Positions 33,002 through 43,959 of a stretch of 64,000 bases of DNA are shown here, in pieces. The DNA is from Rhexocercosporidium sp. MPI-PUGE-AT-0058. Lineage: Eukaryota; Ascomycota; Leotiomycetes; Helotiales. A program made the position numbers and the translations under genes. Location of the stretch: NCBI GenBank assembly GCA_020746875.1, contig JAGTJL010000003.1, forward strand, positions 1,674,001-1,738,000, read 5' to 3'. Below the pieces are notes generated by a model that worked only from the letters and a program-made list of their open reading frames with translations, made no database searches and had not been told where the DNA came from. Position 1 is the stretch's first letter. The number at the start of each line of letters is the position of its first letter.

Positions 33002-35353
33002 CTACTGCATCTCGACCTCCAGCGCATCCTTCCCATTCGAAGGGCTCTTAGCCCCCGATCCTCCCTTCCCCATGCCAATCCCCAAGCCGGCAATACCCTC
33101 TCTCAAGCTAGCGAAACTGCCTGAGCCGGGATTACTGCCGTTCGGAACGGGCTTCGTACTACTGCTTGCGGGAATAGCTGCGTGAGCTGTTTCTACACCA
33201 GTAAGGACACTGCGGCCTACACTGGCTGTGTCCTGACTCCCAAGATACTTGTCCGTGACCACGTTCGAAGGGCCGTTCATGTCCTGATCTGTGCGGTTGA
33301 ATACCTCGTTCCACCATCTGACTTTATCTAGCTTAGGAAAGAGCAAACGCTCTCTTCCTTTGACGTGATCATCTATCTCACCACCATCGTAATCCTTATT
33401 TGTAAACTCGGCTCGTCGGGAGAGGAAATAGGACCAGACGCTTGCGGTTCGCTCTTGCAAACGGGCATCCAGACGTGACTTTTCGTTGTTGTAGAGGAAT
33501 GTGCCGTATTGGCAGGAATAGAGATGGTAGAGTAATCTCCGTAGGAAACGCTCGTTGAACTCAAAGCGAGTGGGGTACTGGTGGAGGAGCTGGTAGGTGG
33601 CGTCTAAGAATTGATGGAAGACGGGACTGGTCTCCTTGGGTTTTGTAGCCTCTTTGTCTGCTAGACTGTCTTTGCCAGAATTCTTCTTGACCTTTGGCGA
33701 GTCTTCTACTACAATCATCTCTCCGTCAGAATCGGCTATGGCGTCTTGACTATGGTTACTTTTGTTGAAGAATCTCTTGGCACTGAGCAATGCGTTTTCG
33801 ATCGCATCGCTTCTGCCGTCACCATTTCCACCAGGCTGGATTGCAGAACCTGCAAGAGCATCATTTTGAGTCTGGAACCATTTCTCGCTGTTGAGAAATC
33901 CAGAACGGTGTTGGAACATGTGGCCAAATGCCAACCAGTCCTTTTCTACAAGCACGATAAAGCCGTCGATGGTCCGGAAGTATGGGTCCAGCATAATTTG
34001 AGACAGAGCGCTCAGCTGACTGGTCCGATCCCACCCATCAGAGCAGTGTATCAAAACATGAGAATGCTGAATCCCGACCTGTCGAGCAATCAAGGCCGAC
34101 CCATCAAGAAGGCCAGTAATGTGCTTGAGCCATCCGCTCTTAGCGAGAAGTTCTCGATTCGGTGGTAATTTTGATATATCAGAATCTTTGATCGCTTCGA
34201 TAACTTTTTCTAACGATGATCTCATGACATGAATGTTGTCAATTCCCAAGTAAGCTTTGGTAGCAAACTTGTAGTGATCCATGTTTTCCGAACCAAGACC
34301 AACAGCTTGCATGGCTAAAGCGTTTACCGTGGGCCGAGCATCTACAATGAGATTGTGCTGCTGTGCTCCATAGATATGGGGCTTCTCGCTGGAAATCTCA
34401 ATCGTAGAGGAAGATATCAACTCATCTTCCAATCTCTCTGTTTCTGAGAACTCGGCATCTGTACTTGACGAGCCGAAATCGGCTTGACTGGAAGCTGGAC
34501 TAGCTCTTGATACCGTTGAGGAAGAAGCGTCAAGCTCATCTGGCTGTGCACAAGCAGAGAAACATGCGCTGACGAGCTTCTCGTCTTGTATGCTACGGTT
34601 CCCTCTGAGACCGGCGAGCGGCTGGGAGCTTCTTGTGACTGAACAATTGTTTACTGGGTGGAGGTATGTCAGGACAGGTATCCGTACCCTCGACCTATAT
34701 CTCCCAGCATAGTTGAGTGTATTATCGGATATGGTCGAAGGAACTGGCAATAATGCGGGGTATGTGGGGGAGAAGCCGTAATCTGTGTTGATTTTCGAAA
34801 TCCTCCATCCCCTATCCACACCCTTGTCGCTGATACCCTGGCGCTTCCACTCTGCCTTTGCGTCGTACAGTTCCCAGCCGTTTATCTTCTTCTCGGGAGG
34901 TGGAGGTTCGTAGCTGAAGGCGTATAGTTTCTCAATACTTCCAAGCCTGCATGTTGCCCCCTTAATGCTCTCGAAAGCGTCCCTAGCTTGTCTATCGTCG
35001 ACGAAGTTGAAAGTCAAGAACTTGAAGTCGCGACCTCGCAGACGTATCGAGGAGGCCAAACCGGAACCTGGCGGAGTTGGACGAAAGGTACAGTACCCTA
35101 TCATAGGATATGCAATCCATGACTCTCGTGTCCTGGGTTTTGGTGGGGGGGCAGAGAGGTCTTGTGGCAAGGGCGGGGTGATGGTTTGGACCAGAATGAG
35201 ATGATGCGCCGTCAAATGTAAAGTCACTGTAGATATCTCTCCTCCTCCAAGAACCTGAACATTTTCAATCTTTACAATGCACTATCAGTATGTACTACCA
35301 GCGCAAGTATCCAGGGTGGTTCTGACCTTAGTTATCCTCAGCTTGTCTGCCAT
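33002..35353 (-). CDS. YMR1: Myotubularin-family phosphoinositide 3-phosphatase, 764 aa
   Basis: Exons 35353-35327 (MADKLRITK) and 35269-33002, joined by a 57-nt intron. The PH-GRAM domain covers about 1-130 (IENVQVLGGGEISTVTLHLT; FDVD-like FNFVDDRQARDAFE). The myotubularin-type phosphatase domain follows, with NYAGRYRSRVRIPVLTYLH, a WLKHITGLLDGSALIA block and the active-site loop HCSDGWDRTSQ (CX5R: Cys and Arg both present), then DPYFRTIDGFIVLVEKDWL and FGHMFQHRSG. By family it removes the 3-phosphate of PI3P and PI(3,5)P2 on endosomal and vacuolar membranes. Two low-complexity inserts, Ser-rich about 245-285 and Lys/Glu-rich about 540-570, are typical of filamentous ascomycete versions. It appears catalytically active. 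It diverges from the uS3 gene. Confidence 0.93.
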
Positions 35354-36004
35354 CTCGTCCTCCTCTGCTGATGCTGCGTTCGTATCTCAGAATCAACACA
35401 TGAATAGCTTCTCATGACACAGATGCGCCTTTCGTTGGAGAACTCCTCTCAGCATCCACGGTAGGTTCCTCGCGTGCAAGAATCTCTTTGTGTTGGGCTG
35501 TTGCCTGGAATCTGTGGTGTTGTTGATGTTGCGCTGGATGCTGTACCTTTTCTTAGCTTCGGAAACGGGCCATTTTCTACACAAGACTGCTCCAGCTCCA
35601 GTCATACGGTAGCAGAGAAGGGTAGGTATGGACAAATCAATCGACGATTCACTTGATGCTCGGAGATGCTTCACTTAGAAAACAGGAAAATCATTTGATT
35701 AGGTCGGATATCCTAATATTTGAAATAGGCATACCATTACCTAGGTCTCCAAGCAACAAATCTCGAGGGCATAGCTTTTGGTAGCCTCGTGGGCCCCCGC
35801 TTTCCATTTGATCAAGCTAGTACAGTCACCTGACCCAGCCGCGGGCGATTTTGGTTAAGCGAAGCGAACCCGCCCGCGCACACAATGGTGGAATCTGCGA
35901 TCTTGACTTCTACATTTCGCCAACCCGACAACCACGAAAACCACGGCAACAATCCCAATTCCTCCTCGTACAACAGGTGGAATTCCGACAACCACACAGT
36001 CAAT
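35354..36004. promoter_or_regulatory. Shared divergent promoter region of YMR1 and uS3
   Basis: 651 bp between divergent starts. A GC-rich stretch with CCGCGGGCG lies at about 35839-35880, and a CA/CAACC-rich tract runs into the uS3 leader. No coding frame supported. Confidence 0.5.
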
Positions 36005-36999
36005 ATGGCCTCTTCTGTCCCCGGTGCTGCGATGTAAGGAATCCTCATTGCGCATTGTCCCAGCGCCTGCGAACTTCTGGGGAAACTTTCCAATACTGAC
36101 CGCCGAATAGCTCCAAGAGACGCAAGTTCGTGGCTGATGGTGTTTTCTTCGCCGAGTTGAACGAGTTCTTCCAGCGCGAGTTGGCTGAGGAGGGATACTG
36201 TAGGTTCACCTTCCGAACCCAACAAGAACGAAGTGCTAACTATTTTCCCAGCCGGTGTTGAGGTCAGAGTAACGTACGTTCCCAAGCCACGAGATGGATG
36301 AAATCCATTTCCCGCCCCTCTGCAGCGTTCAATGGCCTAATTATCTGCCTTTGTAGTCCTACCGTTACCGATATCATCATCCGCGCAACCCACACCCAAG
36401 AAGTCCTCGGAGAGCAAGGTCGACGAATCCGCGAACTTACCTCCCTCATCCAAAAGCGATTCAAGTTCCCAGAGAACTCCGTCTCCCTCTACGCCGCCAA
36501 GGTCCAGAACCGTGGTCTCTCCGCCGTCGCTCAGTGCGAATCCCTCAGATACAAGCTTCTCAACGGTCTCGCCGTCCGCAGAGCATGCTATGGTGTCCTC
36601 AGATTCATCATGGAGAGTGGTGCTAAGGGTTGCGAGGTTGTTGTCTCTGGAAAGCTCCGTGCTGCTCGTGCGAAGAGCATGAAGTTCACCGACGGCTTCA
36701 TGATCCACTCTGGTCAACCAGCCAAGGACTTTATCGATTCTGCTACCCGCCACGTTCTCCTCAGACAAGGTGTTCTTGGTATCAAGGTCAAGATCATGCG
36801 TGGATCAGACCCAGAAGGAAAGTCAGGACCACAAAAGTCATTGCCAGATTCCGTCACCATCATCGAGCCAAAGGAGGAGCAGAGCGTTGTCCAACCTATG
36901 AGCCAGGACTACGGTGCGAAGGCTGCTGCTGCGCAAGCCGCTGCTGAGGCTGCACGTGCGACCGAGCAAGGCGAGGAGGCGCCAGCGGAGGAACAATAG
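36005..36999 (+). CDS. RPS3: 40S ribosomal protein S3 (uS3), 4 exons, 260 aa
   Basis: Exons 36005-36033, 36111-36199, 36252-36273 (22 nt) and 36357-36999 sum to 261 codons with stop. The sequence follows the eukaryotic uS3 family closely: [20 protein letters not shown], the KH domain with [30 protein letters not shown], then the conserved block [20 protein letters not shown], and the C-terminal domain [15 protein letters not shown] with [10 protein letters not shown]. The C-terminal tail is Ala/Glu-rich. The protein sits at the mRNA entry channel of the small subunit. The three introns are all within the first 47 codons, a common layout in fungal ribosomal protein genes. A short polypyrimidine-rich leader lies upstream. 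Confidence 0.97.
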
Positions 37000-37422
37000 A
37001 CTACTGGGGCTGGGGCAATTCTTTGATATGGCGCGTGGGAACATTTGCAGACCTTTCGGTTGTGGGCTTGTAATGCATCGCAAATGAAAAACACAGGCTT
37101 TCGAAACTTCATAAATTTGCGTATAGCTGATGAATAATGAATCTCGACATGTGAATACTCTCAAAATCCTAGTACTTGAAACTCTTTCTTTCTTTCTTTC
37201 CTCCATGCAATTCGGCACCGAGCGCCGATATATCATACAGAGATGTCTCTTTCTTATAGTACAGAAGCAGACCCAAACGCCGGAACCTCATGCAATCGTA
37301 TGAAGAGACCCATCCGCAGACCATGCTGCAAAGAATCATCTGAGGATTGGTCGAACCAAGCTCTCTCCCGCTGACCATATACAAATATTGAAAAATGCAA
37401 AACCTCAAGTCCGAACTCCAGG
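37000..37422. other. Convergent 3' intergenic region with (CTTT)n tract
   Basis: 423 bp between the stops of uS3 and the NIPA-type gene. A CTTT microsatellite lies at about 37183-37200. No gene seen. Confidence 0.6.
37183..37200 (+). repeat. CTTT microsatellite
   Basis: About four and a half tandem copies of CTTT in the 3' region between uS3 and the NIPA-type gene. Confidence 0.85.
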
Positions 37423-39026
37423 TCACCTCGAAGATGACTTCCTCGGCCGGTCTATTGGGTCGCTGAAGCTCCTCTTGGTCGCGCTGGCGCTCCCATTCCC
37501 ATGACCATTCATCTTCCCATTGGTGTGATGATGGGACTCATCGTCGCTGTCTTCAGTCAACTCGTGGAGGCCTAGGCCCTCTTCTTCGTCGTATGCATGG
37601 ATGAGACCCTCTCTATCCCCAGATCTGCCATATCCACTCCCCACGCTCATTCTGTGTGGATCCAGACTCCTCCTAGATTGCATGCTCCTTCTTGTCTGAA
37701 TGCCCGAAATGATATCGGTAGCAATTCCATCATGTGTCGTTCCAGCAATCATCCTCTGCCCATTTGGATCTCCGCGGGAAATGTTCAGGAGATATACTCC
37801 AGTGAATATGACCAAGAAACCGCAGAGTAGAGATATGGTATTGACGGCATCTGAGGTGTTGAAACCCCCATACAAGATGAAGGAGGCCGTGAGAGTTGCT
37901 GTGGTAAATGTAACGTAATAGAGTGGATTGACACTGTGCCACTGTTAGTTCGATTACCCATGAAATTACCCATGCAATGGCAAAATCCTGCTTACATTGA
38001 GGTGGGGAACTGGCTCAGAGCTTTGTTGAAATAGTTCATCTGCGTCATGATACAGACTGCACACAAAATGATGAAGACATAGGTTGAAGGGTGGGTGAAC
38101 TGATTGTTGCCAGCTAGGGTCAACTTCACAGCAATTCCAAACGCCTTAACAGACATGACCGAGACTCCTCCAACAGTGGAGCAAATCGACAAGTATATCA
38201 GAGGGTTCTTCTTCCCGTACTTTGGCGCAATCTTGTATATCATAGTGACAGCAAAAATAGCCACAGTAAAGCAAAACAGCAAGAAGCCTTCGAATCCAGT
38301 CAGCTTCGATCCTTGCTCAGCAGGCAAAACATGACTTACCAGGCTGAATCGAATAGTGCAGGATCTCGTCAATGGTTTGGATTTCCTTGTCCGGCGGCGC
38401 ATGAAGCACAATGATCACAGATCCAATGAGACAGGTCGCACATCCAAGCTTCCCCAAAGTTCCCAGCTCCTCCTTCAAGAAGTAGGATCCCAACACGGCG
38501 CCAATCAGGACACTCAGTGCCCCAAGAGGTGTTACTAGAATGGCGGGGGCGAATGCGTACGCAGCGAAGTTGGCTATCTCTCCAGCGACCACTATAGATT
38601 TATTAATGGTTACACCAAGAGCCAATTTTGGGGGCGCGCATACAAGCCAGGATTCCTGCCCACCATATGGGGCTTTTGAGATATGAAAATCCATCTCCTT
38701 CAAAGCCATGTCTTTCTTCAGCATCGATCAGTCCCTGACCTTGTTAGCTGCACGTCTCTCGCGATGTCTGCCACTTGTTCGTTCTGCAGGAGGCTCAGAT
38801 TGTCCCATACCTTCTTCGTGATGACGAAACTCGTTCCTTCAATAGCGTCAGTGTCCGTATCTCAAGAGTGTAGCTGTATTTCATACCTATCGCCAGGGTA
38901 GATGTGATGGCCAAAGCCAGGCCAATATATCTATCGCCGCATTAGCTAATGAATCTCCCGTCCGTTGCGCCTTGAGTGCGCAAAAACCATGGCCGCAGTT
39001 TTGGCAACGTACTTGTCTTCTAACAT
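37423..39026 (-). CDS. NIPA-type magnesium transporter (DUF803)
   Basis: Several exons. The first is only 14 nt (39026-39013, MLEDK), and the second begins KYIGLALAITSTLAIGTSF. The next segments give ITKKGLIDAEERHGFEGDGF, then SYLKSPIWWAGIL, VAGEIANFAAYAFAPAILVT, PLGALSVLIGAVLGSYFLKE, GSVIIVLHAPPDKEIQTIDE, IYKIAPKYGKKNPLIY, GNNQFTHPSTYVF, MNYFNKALSQF and DAVNTISLLCGFLVIF. This is full coverage of the nine-helix NIPA/DUF803 family of the drug/metabolite transporter superfamily. The cytosolic C-terminal tail of about 100 residues is Arg/Ser/His-rich (RRSMQSRRSLDPHRMSV, DDESHHHTNGKMNGHGNG). Homologues move Mg2+ across plasma or endosomal membranes; specificity is not proved here. The contiguous frame through the intron at about 38590-38640 is misleading, because splicing there restores the conserved sequence. 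Confidence 0.9.
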
Positions 39027-39520
39027 CTTTGCGCGGATGTCAATCTTCCCCCTCCTATCGATTCCAAGTTGTATGTGTCGCTGAGCTCGCGCTCGCTCGT
39101 CGTCCGTAGATGTCTTTCAGGGGTCTGATCAATCGAATATAATGTAGCTGTGTGCCGTGGGGCTCCTTCCCGCGCTTGATGCTCGTACTGAATTTTGTAT
39201 AGGCCGAAAAGGTGCGAAGGATAAAGTCGTGGATCGCAAATGGGAGAAGACGTCGAGTGAAGGTTTCAGGCCCCTGTTCTGATCAGATATGGGATCTGCT
39301 GCTGTCGAGTGCCGAGGCGAGGATTGGTGTGCTGGCGGCTGGAGATTTCGCGATCATAAAAGCACAAATTAAGTGAGTGTACTGGTAGGTAGGCTGCTGT
39401 TCGAGGGATCTCAAGAAGAGGCAGAGGCCACAAAGGAGGCAGGGCAGTCGTAGGTGTGTGCGTTCGCGTGAGAAACGATCAGAGTGGAGTGTTTGAAGGT
39501 TGAGAGCAGCGATGCTGGGG

Positions 39521-39540
39521 GGCTGGGCTGGGCTGGGCTG
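39521..39540 (+). repeat. GGCTG tandem repeat x4
   Basis: Four perfect GGCTG units, shortly followed by CACTT and GTG repeats, in the region upstream of the NIPA-type gene. Confidence 0.9.
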
Positions 39541-39645
39541 GTTTGAGGCTCTTTTCTTCCTTCCCTCACTTCACTTCACTTCGCTGAAACGCTTTGAACT
39601 TTTTGTCACGTTGTCCAGAATCAGACGGGCAAAGGTCAATAGCGT

Positions 39646-39660
39646 TGTGGTGGTGGTGGT
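39646..39660 (+). repeat. GTG microsatellite
   Basis: About five tandem GTG units in the same upstream region. Confidence 0.8.
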
Positions 39661-40692
39661 CTGTCTGGCCTATTTTTAGTCTGTATTGGCGGCACTCCGC
39701 CCCTCTCCCCCGGCTCGTTTAACCCCCTTTTCCCCTGCATTGTAGAAGAAACCACGGCGCTGACGCGCACGCCAGTGGGGCAGCAATGGCAGGAATGGTT
39801 TCGAAGTTCATGTTGCCGAGTGGAAAAGAGTTTGTGGAGCTGAGTTTGTTTTGTTTCTCTATATCTCTGTCTTATTCACAAATGGTAGCACTTGTTACCT
39901 TCCTAGCCCGAGGAAAGACTTGGTATTGGCTTCTGAGCACGAATGCACCCCGTCTCGCTGCACATTGTATTCATATCAAGACGCACCTAAACAGTTGTCA
40001 GTGTTTTGACGTTGCTTGGATTTTATTTCATTTTTTATTAATGAGCGCTGCTTCACCGTCAAGCCTATCTCTAATCCTACATCCGCGAGGGCACACCGCA
40101 CCAATTCATAAAGAGTCAGCAACATCCATCAGAGTTGGTAGCTGCAATGAAAGCAGTAATCCACCACCGAGCAACGTCGGCTGAGTATGTCCGAAAAATC
40201 TTCCGCAAGAAATGTCGTGTCCTTTTCCTTCAACAAAGCGCCAATCAACCTCCGAACCCGCATGCAAATCAACAACGAAGAAAAACGCCGTGCTATGCTA
40301 ATCGCCAGAACCGGACCTTTGACGTGTGAAGCTGATGTGTCACGGGTATCATGTATTTCGGTGGGGGAAACAGAAAGGGGTGAGGAAAGGGGAACAGCAT
40401 GAGTATACCTGTGGGACTTACGGTAGGTAGTTCCTAAGGCACCGTTAGTATTAATCGTACATGGTTGTTGAAATCCGAATTCGGAAGGGGAATTGGTAGA
40501 GGCATCCGATATTAGGCATCCAAGAGCTGTGTCCAAGGGGACATTTCAATAGTATAGCCGAGATGAGATGGTGCAGCATCAAATCCGGGAGCAGATGAAG
40601 GAGCCAACATTAGAGACCAGAAGAATGGATCGTAGCATCGCCTACGAAAATCCGAGTAATTATGACCGTGGACGCTTGGCATCTGTGTGTCG

Positions 40693-43362
40693 TTAGCAGA
40701 CTCTTCGCTTCTTGTATAGAAGTCTGAATGTACCCGTGGTCTGCAGAGTCTGGGTATCATCGGACTCGACATCGGAGATCGATCTCTTGCCATTGGCATT
40801 TTGAGATCCTTGAGCCTCTGGAACGAGGGCTGGAGATTGCAGCGACAGCTCGGCTTCCTCGTCATCGTCTTCATAATCAATCTCATCCTTCTGCTCAACG
40901 ACCGCTGCTGTCCCTGGATGTGCTTTGCTTTCAAAGACGCCAATTTCTGACTCAACCAAGGCATTGGTCTCCTCGGGAAGATCATCTTCATACTGGATTT
41001 CATCGGCACCCATCGTCACACTTGACTCAGCTGTTTCGATGACATCGAGACTGCTTGCCATTGAAGTTTCTTGGAGGCCAGTGCTTCCGTTTCTTTCATC
41101 TGGCTCTAGAAGGTCGTTGTCTTGCTTCGAGTCATCTTGAAATGAGACACCTCCAACCTCAAACTCAAGTTCATCATTCTCGAAGTTTGCAATTACATTT
41201 TCATAATTGGCACCTTGCTCAGCCGCGTAACCATGGTCAGAATCAGCATCAGCGTATGCTTTGCCTTCTTCATAATGCTCCAGAAGAGCGTTGCTTTCAT
41301 CATCCTCGGTGTCAACCTGGGCTATCGGCGCCAAGCCATCATCCTCTGTGTGATCGGCGCCATACTCCAGACGATTTTTGTGGGAATCCGCGTCATCATT
41401 CCCGCCAGGATCTTCGCTCTCCTCGGTGTGGAAAACCTCATAACCAATTTCGTTCTCGTCAGTATACTCGTCCTTTTCGACTGGATCTCTGTGTGGCTCG
41501 TGTTCGCCGTGATCCTCTTCGGTGCGAAGTTTCGTCTCGCTTGTATCACCCAACTTCTGGGGATCAGAAGCAGCCTCGTCAGCTGCTTCTTTATGCTCAT
41601 CCAGGTTAATGCCAGAAGAAGACTGGCGCCTGTCAAGTGAGCGGCGACGAAGGAGCTCGTCTCGTTTTTCGAATTCTTCTACAATGAGAATTGAGCAATC
41701 AGGACAGAAACAAGTTTGGGGTAGAGCGCAATTGGAATGAAGAAAATCGGTGTATATACCGGTAGCTCCCCCATTGTCAGTGTGTCGTGCAACGGCCTTG
41801 CGCTTTTCAATCACAGCATCTTCTTCGTCGGAATAGTCGATAAGATCACCGTCTTCGTCAACATCGCTATCACGGTTCTGTGTCTTCTGGGGCGATTTGG
41901 AAGCTGCAGACTTCGGGCTGGCAATATTGGCATCCCCTCCAGAACCTGTTACCTCTGGTCTATCCGTATGCTGAATGTCCTCGGTCTTGGTCTCTGGAAT
42001 GTGCAAAGTATCTTGCCCGTTATCTTGTGACACCGATTCTTGGACAATTCCATTACTTTCCGTATGCTCATACTGCTGTTGCTCATCGTAATCCTCTACA
42101 GCTTCGCCGAGCTCTTGGCCCTCAATGGTTGATTCAAAGTCATACTTGGAATTTTCTGGATCCTCAGAATCGTCCAGCCCGATGCTCTGATCATCCCAAT
42201 AAGCAAATTCTGACAATCCTTTGCCTTCGGCAGCAGCTGCAGAAAGATTCAAAAATCTTCGAGAAAAGCTGGTCCTCGTTTTCAAGATTATGTGGCAACC
42301 TCCGGTGGATTCAAGCCCATCGTTTTCTGATAGCTTGGCATGCAAGCTCAATACTTGCAAGAGAGTTACATTTTGAACAAATGACGAGACCTGTGTTGCC
42401 AGTGTTAGCTCCGGACGCATGGTAACGATATTGTTAGGACTGACCTCTTCAACCTGAAGACCTAGACTATCTACAACTATGCACAACTCATCTTCGTCAA
42501 CAAGATCCCCTCGAATGACGTCTCGAATAGCACCGAAGAATTCGTTTAAAGGTTTTTCTGCTATCGACATGTCCGAGAGGAAGTATAGATCTGGGTCATC
42601 ATGATCCGAAGTAGAGAACAATGCGTATTCAACTTCGCGATACACAACTACCACATTTTGGACGATTGGTGATATGCTGGCAGAACTGTCATCCGCATCA
42701 TGGGGCGATGTTAGGTTAGTATGATCATGTGTGATGGGAGAGGGGTTCGGACCAGGCTCCACAACGGAGACTGGGGGGCTTCGAGGTTCGGTTGGGGCAG
42801 TTGGAGGAAGGCTGTGACGACTAGGACTAGAAGTCTGGGACCCTTGAGCTGGAGTTGCTTGCGTAGGACCGTCTGTAATCTTTGAATCCGAGTCCTCTGG
42901 ACCTTGAACATCGTCATCAGGCAGAACGACTTCCGGGTCTTGCTGAAGGTTGAAAGCCAGCGACTCGTCTTTGGTGGCATCGTATTCCTCGTAAGGAATG
43001 CCGTTGGTGTCATCTGCAATAGCTTGTTCTTCAACTTGACTATGGACACCATAGTACGAGGCATCTCCATCCGTGGCTAATGACATCGACTCTTGCTCTA
43101 TGATATGCTCGGTCTCCTCATCCAACAGTTCCGCATCTTCCATCTGGTAGGACGCATTGTCATCGTCTACCATTATATCATCATTCATTACCGTGGAGGA
43201 TTCGAGGTGGAAGTTATTTCCAAAGTCGACCTGGGAGGTTGCATCTTCGAGAATGAAATCTTCATCACCAGGGCCAGCACTCAGATCTAGGTCGATGTCA
43301 ATATCTCCCTGCTCATCGTTGTGGCCGTGATCGGAAGAGATCTCCATAGTATCGTCAACCAT
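40693..43362 (-). CDS. Large acidic protein of unknown function, about 890-940 aa
   Basis: The open frame runs without interruption from about 43560 to a stop at 40693. The first in-frame ATG is at 43362 (MVDDTMEISSDHGH), but about 60 protein-like codons precede it (RSPLKVYLDHHIRPIRPYTTW), so an unseen 5' exon may supply the true start. The protein is very rich in Asp and Glu. About residues 245-400 (from the 43362 ATG) form a more ordered, less acidic region (VVVYREVEYALFSTSDHDDP; FLSDMSIAEKPLNEFFGAI). A short acidic motif recurs: DLIDYSDEED, DEIQYEDDLPEE and DEIDYEDDDEE. A Cys-rich patch (ALPQTCFCPDCS) lies near the middle, and the end is basic (RLLYKKRRVC). I do not recognise a family; nuclear or chromatin association is only a guess from composition. 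A 54-nt in-frame segment at about 42391-42444 has the look of an intron. Confidence 0.8.
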   Translation of the reverse strand: MVDDTMEISSDHGHNDEQGDIDIDLDLSAGPGDEDFILEDATSQVDFGNNFHLESSTVMNDDIMVDDDNASYQMEDAELLDEETEHIIEQESMSLATDGDASYYGVHSQVEEQAIADDTNGIPYEEYDATKDESLAFNLQQDPEVVLPDDDVQGPEDSDSKITDGPTQATPAQGSQTSSPSRHSLPPTAPTEPRSPPVSVVEPGPNPSPITHDHTNLTSPHDADDSSASISPIVQNVVVVYREVEYALFSTSDHDDPDLYFLSDMSIAEKPLNEFFGAIRDVIRGDLVDEDELCIVVDSLGLQVEEVSPNNIVTMRPELTLATQVSSFVQNVTLLQVLSLHAKLSENDGLESTGGCHIILKTRTSFSRRFLNLSAAAAEGKGLSEFAYWDDQSIGLDDSEDPENSKYDFESTIEGQELGEAVEDYDEQQQYEHTESNGIVQESVSQDNGQDTLHIPETKTEDIQHTDRPEVTGSGGDANIASPKSAASKSPQKTQNRDSDVDEDGDLIDYSDEEDAVIEKRKAVARHTDNGGATGIYTDFLHSNCALPQTCFCPDCSILIVEEFEKRDELLRRRSLDRRQSSSGINLDEHKEAADEAASDPQKLGDTSETKLRTEEDHGEHEPHRDPVEKDEYTDENEIGYEVFHTEESEDPGGNDDADSHKNRLEYGADHTEDDGLAPIAQVDTEDDESNALLEHYEEGKAYADADSDHGYAAEQGANYENVIANFENDELEFEVGGVSFQDDSKQDNDLLEPDERNGSTGLQETSMASSLDVIETAESSVTMGADEIQYEDDLPEETNALVESEIGVFESKAHPGTAAVVEQKDEIDYEDDDEEAELSLQSPALVPEAQGSQNANGKRSISDVESDDTQTLQTTGTFRLLYKKRRVC

Positions 43363-43515
43363 GGTTTGTGGGAATGCTGGGTGTTGCCCAGGAGTTGCTG
43401 GAATGGGGTCGTGTTGGGAGTTGAATTCGAAGTTGTATTTAGTCCAGGTGGTGTAAGGTCGTATTGGCCTGATATGATGATCTAAGTAGACCTTCAAAGG
43501 CGAACGGGTGAACAA

Positions 43516-43959
43516 GATAGTGAGAGTACTTTCTCTGTTGCCTGAGATGACACAAGGGTGACAATTCTAGCTGTTGTCTGGCAAGTAGCCGCACGACAAA
43601 GCTGCTAGACAACGCTTGATGGAGAGATTTGACACGTTATGGAGTGACCATAAATTTGCGCATGGCTTCTTTGAAAGTTTACGCGCTGCGGAATCGCGAA
43701 TTTGAAGGACTGAAAGAGGTCGTGGTTTTGGAAAGGTGTTTGTCACGTCGTCGGATTGATTGCTTTCGAAATTCCGAGTGAATGCTGGTCGCCGCCTTCG
43801 AACTAACCTTAGCGCCCTCCGTGACAAAAGTGCCGCGCTAGGCTATTTTAGACAAGGCGCATACGTGTGGACACCACACTGTGAAGCACCAGCTATCCGT
43901 CTTCAGTTGAACACTTTCCACCACAACATCTACGGAAAACACAGAACAAGGTCGCAAAT
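43516..43959. promoter_or_regulatory. Divergent region between acidic protein and delta-COP
   Basis: About 0.4 kb between divergent genes. It may contain an upstream exon of the acidic protein, but I cannot identify its donor. No other feature seen. Confidence 0.45.

Larger units (their letters stand above)
39027..40692. other. Intergenic, 1.7 kb, with microsatellites
   Basis: It lies upstream of the NIPA-type gene and beyond the stop of the acidic-protein gene, both on the - strand. It contains GGCTG x4 (39521-39540), CACTT repeats (about 39567-39582) and GTG repeats (39646-39660). A 71-codon + strand frame at 40187-40402 is compositionally plausible but isolated; I do not call it a gene. 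Confidence 0.55.

Noticed and set aside
38590..38724. Contiguous frame MLKKDMALKEMDFHISKAP as the NIPA N-terminus
   Set aside because: Another frame of the same DNA, with splicing, gives the conserved RHGFEGDGFSYLKSPIWW segment; the contiguous reading is a shadow.
41055..42425. Long + strand frames (184 and 181 codons) opposite the acidic protein
   Set aside because: They are shadows of Asp/Glu codons, His/Pro/Ser-rich and without any recognisable feature.
43363..43515. Start of the acidic protein at 43515
   Set aside because: The first codon there is TTG, not ATG; kept only as a question about the 5' end, not as the called start.
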